A DNA stretch of 64,000 nucleotides, taken from Halomonas sp. SpR8. Its GTDB lineage: Bacteria; Pseudomonadota; Gammaproteobacteria; Pseudomonadales; Halomonadaceae. Positions 63,564 through 64,000 of the stretch are shown in pieces (positions within the stretch are counted from its first letter, which is position 1; the number at the start of each line of letters is the position of its first letter). Both the position numbers and the translations under genes were made by a program. The stretch spans positions 186,001 to 250,000 of the forward strand of contig NZ_JAUAMC010000003.1 of NCBI RefSeq assembly GCF_031010195.1. The letters run 5' to 3'. The notes below the pieces were generated by a model. That model saw only the letters and a program-made list of their open reading frames with translations. It did no database searches and had not been told where the DNA came from.

Positions 63564-64000
63564 CGCCAGCATGCCAAGCCTGAAGCTGCGGGTAGTCTTC
63601 TTTCCAGCTCACCTCTGGAAGCCTGAAGGCGAGATAATCAAGCGCCACCGCAATGGCGATTTCACCCAGGTTAATGGTTGAGGTCTGCTGTTTTTCACCA
63701 AGCTCACCGTCCAACTGTTTTAACAGCCGCTGAATCGCCCGAGAACGCCTCTGCCCCAGCTCGCTGTCATCTATCTCGTTGCCGTAATGCTTTCGGGCAA
63801 TCACGGTGTTGAACGCGGCATCCATCAGGTTTTGGCCCAATCCTGCCAGATGCAACACCGCACCCAAACGGTCTTGGGGAATCATTGGCTTGCTGGGGCT
63901 AACGCCATCCAGGTAAACGGCAATCAGCAGTGACTCGCTTAGCGTAGTGCCCTCCTCCGTTATCAGCGCGGGAATCCGCCCTGCGGGATTGGCCTTTAAT
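63523..64000 (-). CDS. Glutathione S-transferase family protein, 5' end beyond the window
   Basis: Partial: 158 residues are readable and the frame is open to base 64000. The visible start KANPAGRIPALITEEGTTLSESLLIAVYLDG is the end of the thioredoxin-like N-domain, with the cis-Pro of RIPAL and the Glu-Ser glutathione-binding motif. An all-alpha C-domain follows (AGLGQNLMDAAFNTVIARKHYG, LGEIAIAVALDYLAFRLPE). About 45 residues including the catalytic Ser/Cys are missing. Substrate unknown. Confidence 0.87.
   Translation of the reverse strand, partial: LKANPAGRIPALITEEGTTLSESLLIAVYLDGVSPSKPMIPQDRLGAVLHLAGLGQNLMDAAFNTVIARKHYGNEIDDSELGQRRSRAIQRLLKQLDGELGEKQQTSTINLGEIAIAVALDYLAFRLPEVSWKEDYPQLQAWHAGVTARESFQQTAFC

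Overview
The window is a chromosomal stretch of a gammaproteobacterium, most likely a halomonad (Halomonas or a close relative). This is inferred from gene content and protein character only: moderately GC-rich DNA, a HiPIP, a yeaG-yeaH-spoVR operon, gamma-butyrobetaine and betaine handling, and a recC/recB/recD cluster. No rRNA, tRNA, CRISPR array or complete insertion sequence was recognised. About 50 protein genes are supported, packed tightly on both strands with several strong intrinsic terminators.

Layout. 1-9 kb: LysR regulator, membrane-anchored NUC1 nuclease, a lone Lrp/AsnC ligand domain, HiPIP, then the stress operon prkA(yeaG)-yeaH-spoVR on the minus strand. 8-16 kb: threonine aldolase, 2,4-dienoyl-CoA reductase, a DMT exporter, a GNAT-nitrilase fusion, an alkyltransferase-like DNA repair protein and an alanine/sodium symporter. 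16-25 kb: a LysR/gamma-butyrobetaine dioxygenase/betaine-type binding protein unit, a VTT membrane protein, a large glycosyltransferase fused to a phosphoesterase-like domain, a lipocalin, and a dmlR/dmlA-like pair. 25-38 kb: wrbA, hemerythrin, astE with a basic amino acid ABC transporter, traX-like, purEK, a small HTH protein, chrA, ilvD and a RES/Xre toxin-antitoxin pair. 38-50 kb: recC, pncB (antisense between recC and recB), recB, recD. 50-56 kb: an accessory segment with an OLD-family ATPase/TOPRIM nuclease plus UvrD-like helicase (Gabija-like, class 2 OLD) and a DUF2235 hydrolase. 55-64 kb: an SDR/lactonase pair with a divergent LysR, mmuP-mmuM, a serine hydrolase with a divergent TetR, and a partial glutathione S-transferase at the right edge.

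The most notable observation is at 49978-54190. The Gabija-like pair sits inside a small minus-strand gene. If the segment between two shared 5-base TTTTC motifs (50084-50088 and 54048-54052) is removed, the two flanks join in frame into one 82-codon ORF with its own ribosome binding site. The 3964-base segment therefore looks like a precisely inserted defence cassette immediately downstream of recBCD, the complex whose integrity other OLD-family systems sense. Other points worth a second look are the glycosyltransferase whose phosphoesterase domain has lost its metal ligands (mostly to Asn), a hairpin-rich repeat-like block inside the recB reading frame, short tandem duplications in several intergenic spacers, and two unlisted small ORFs with similar tails.
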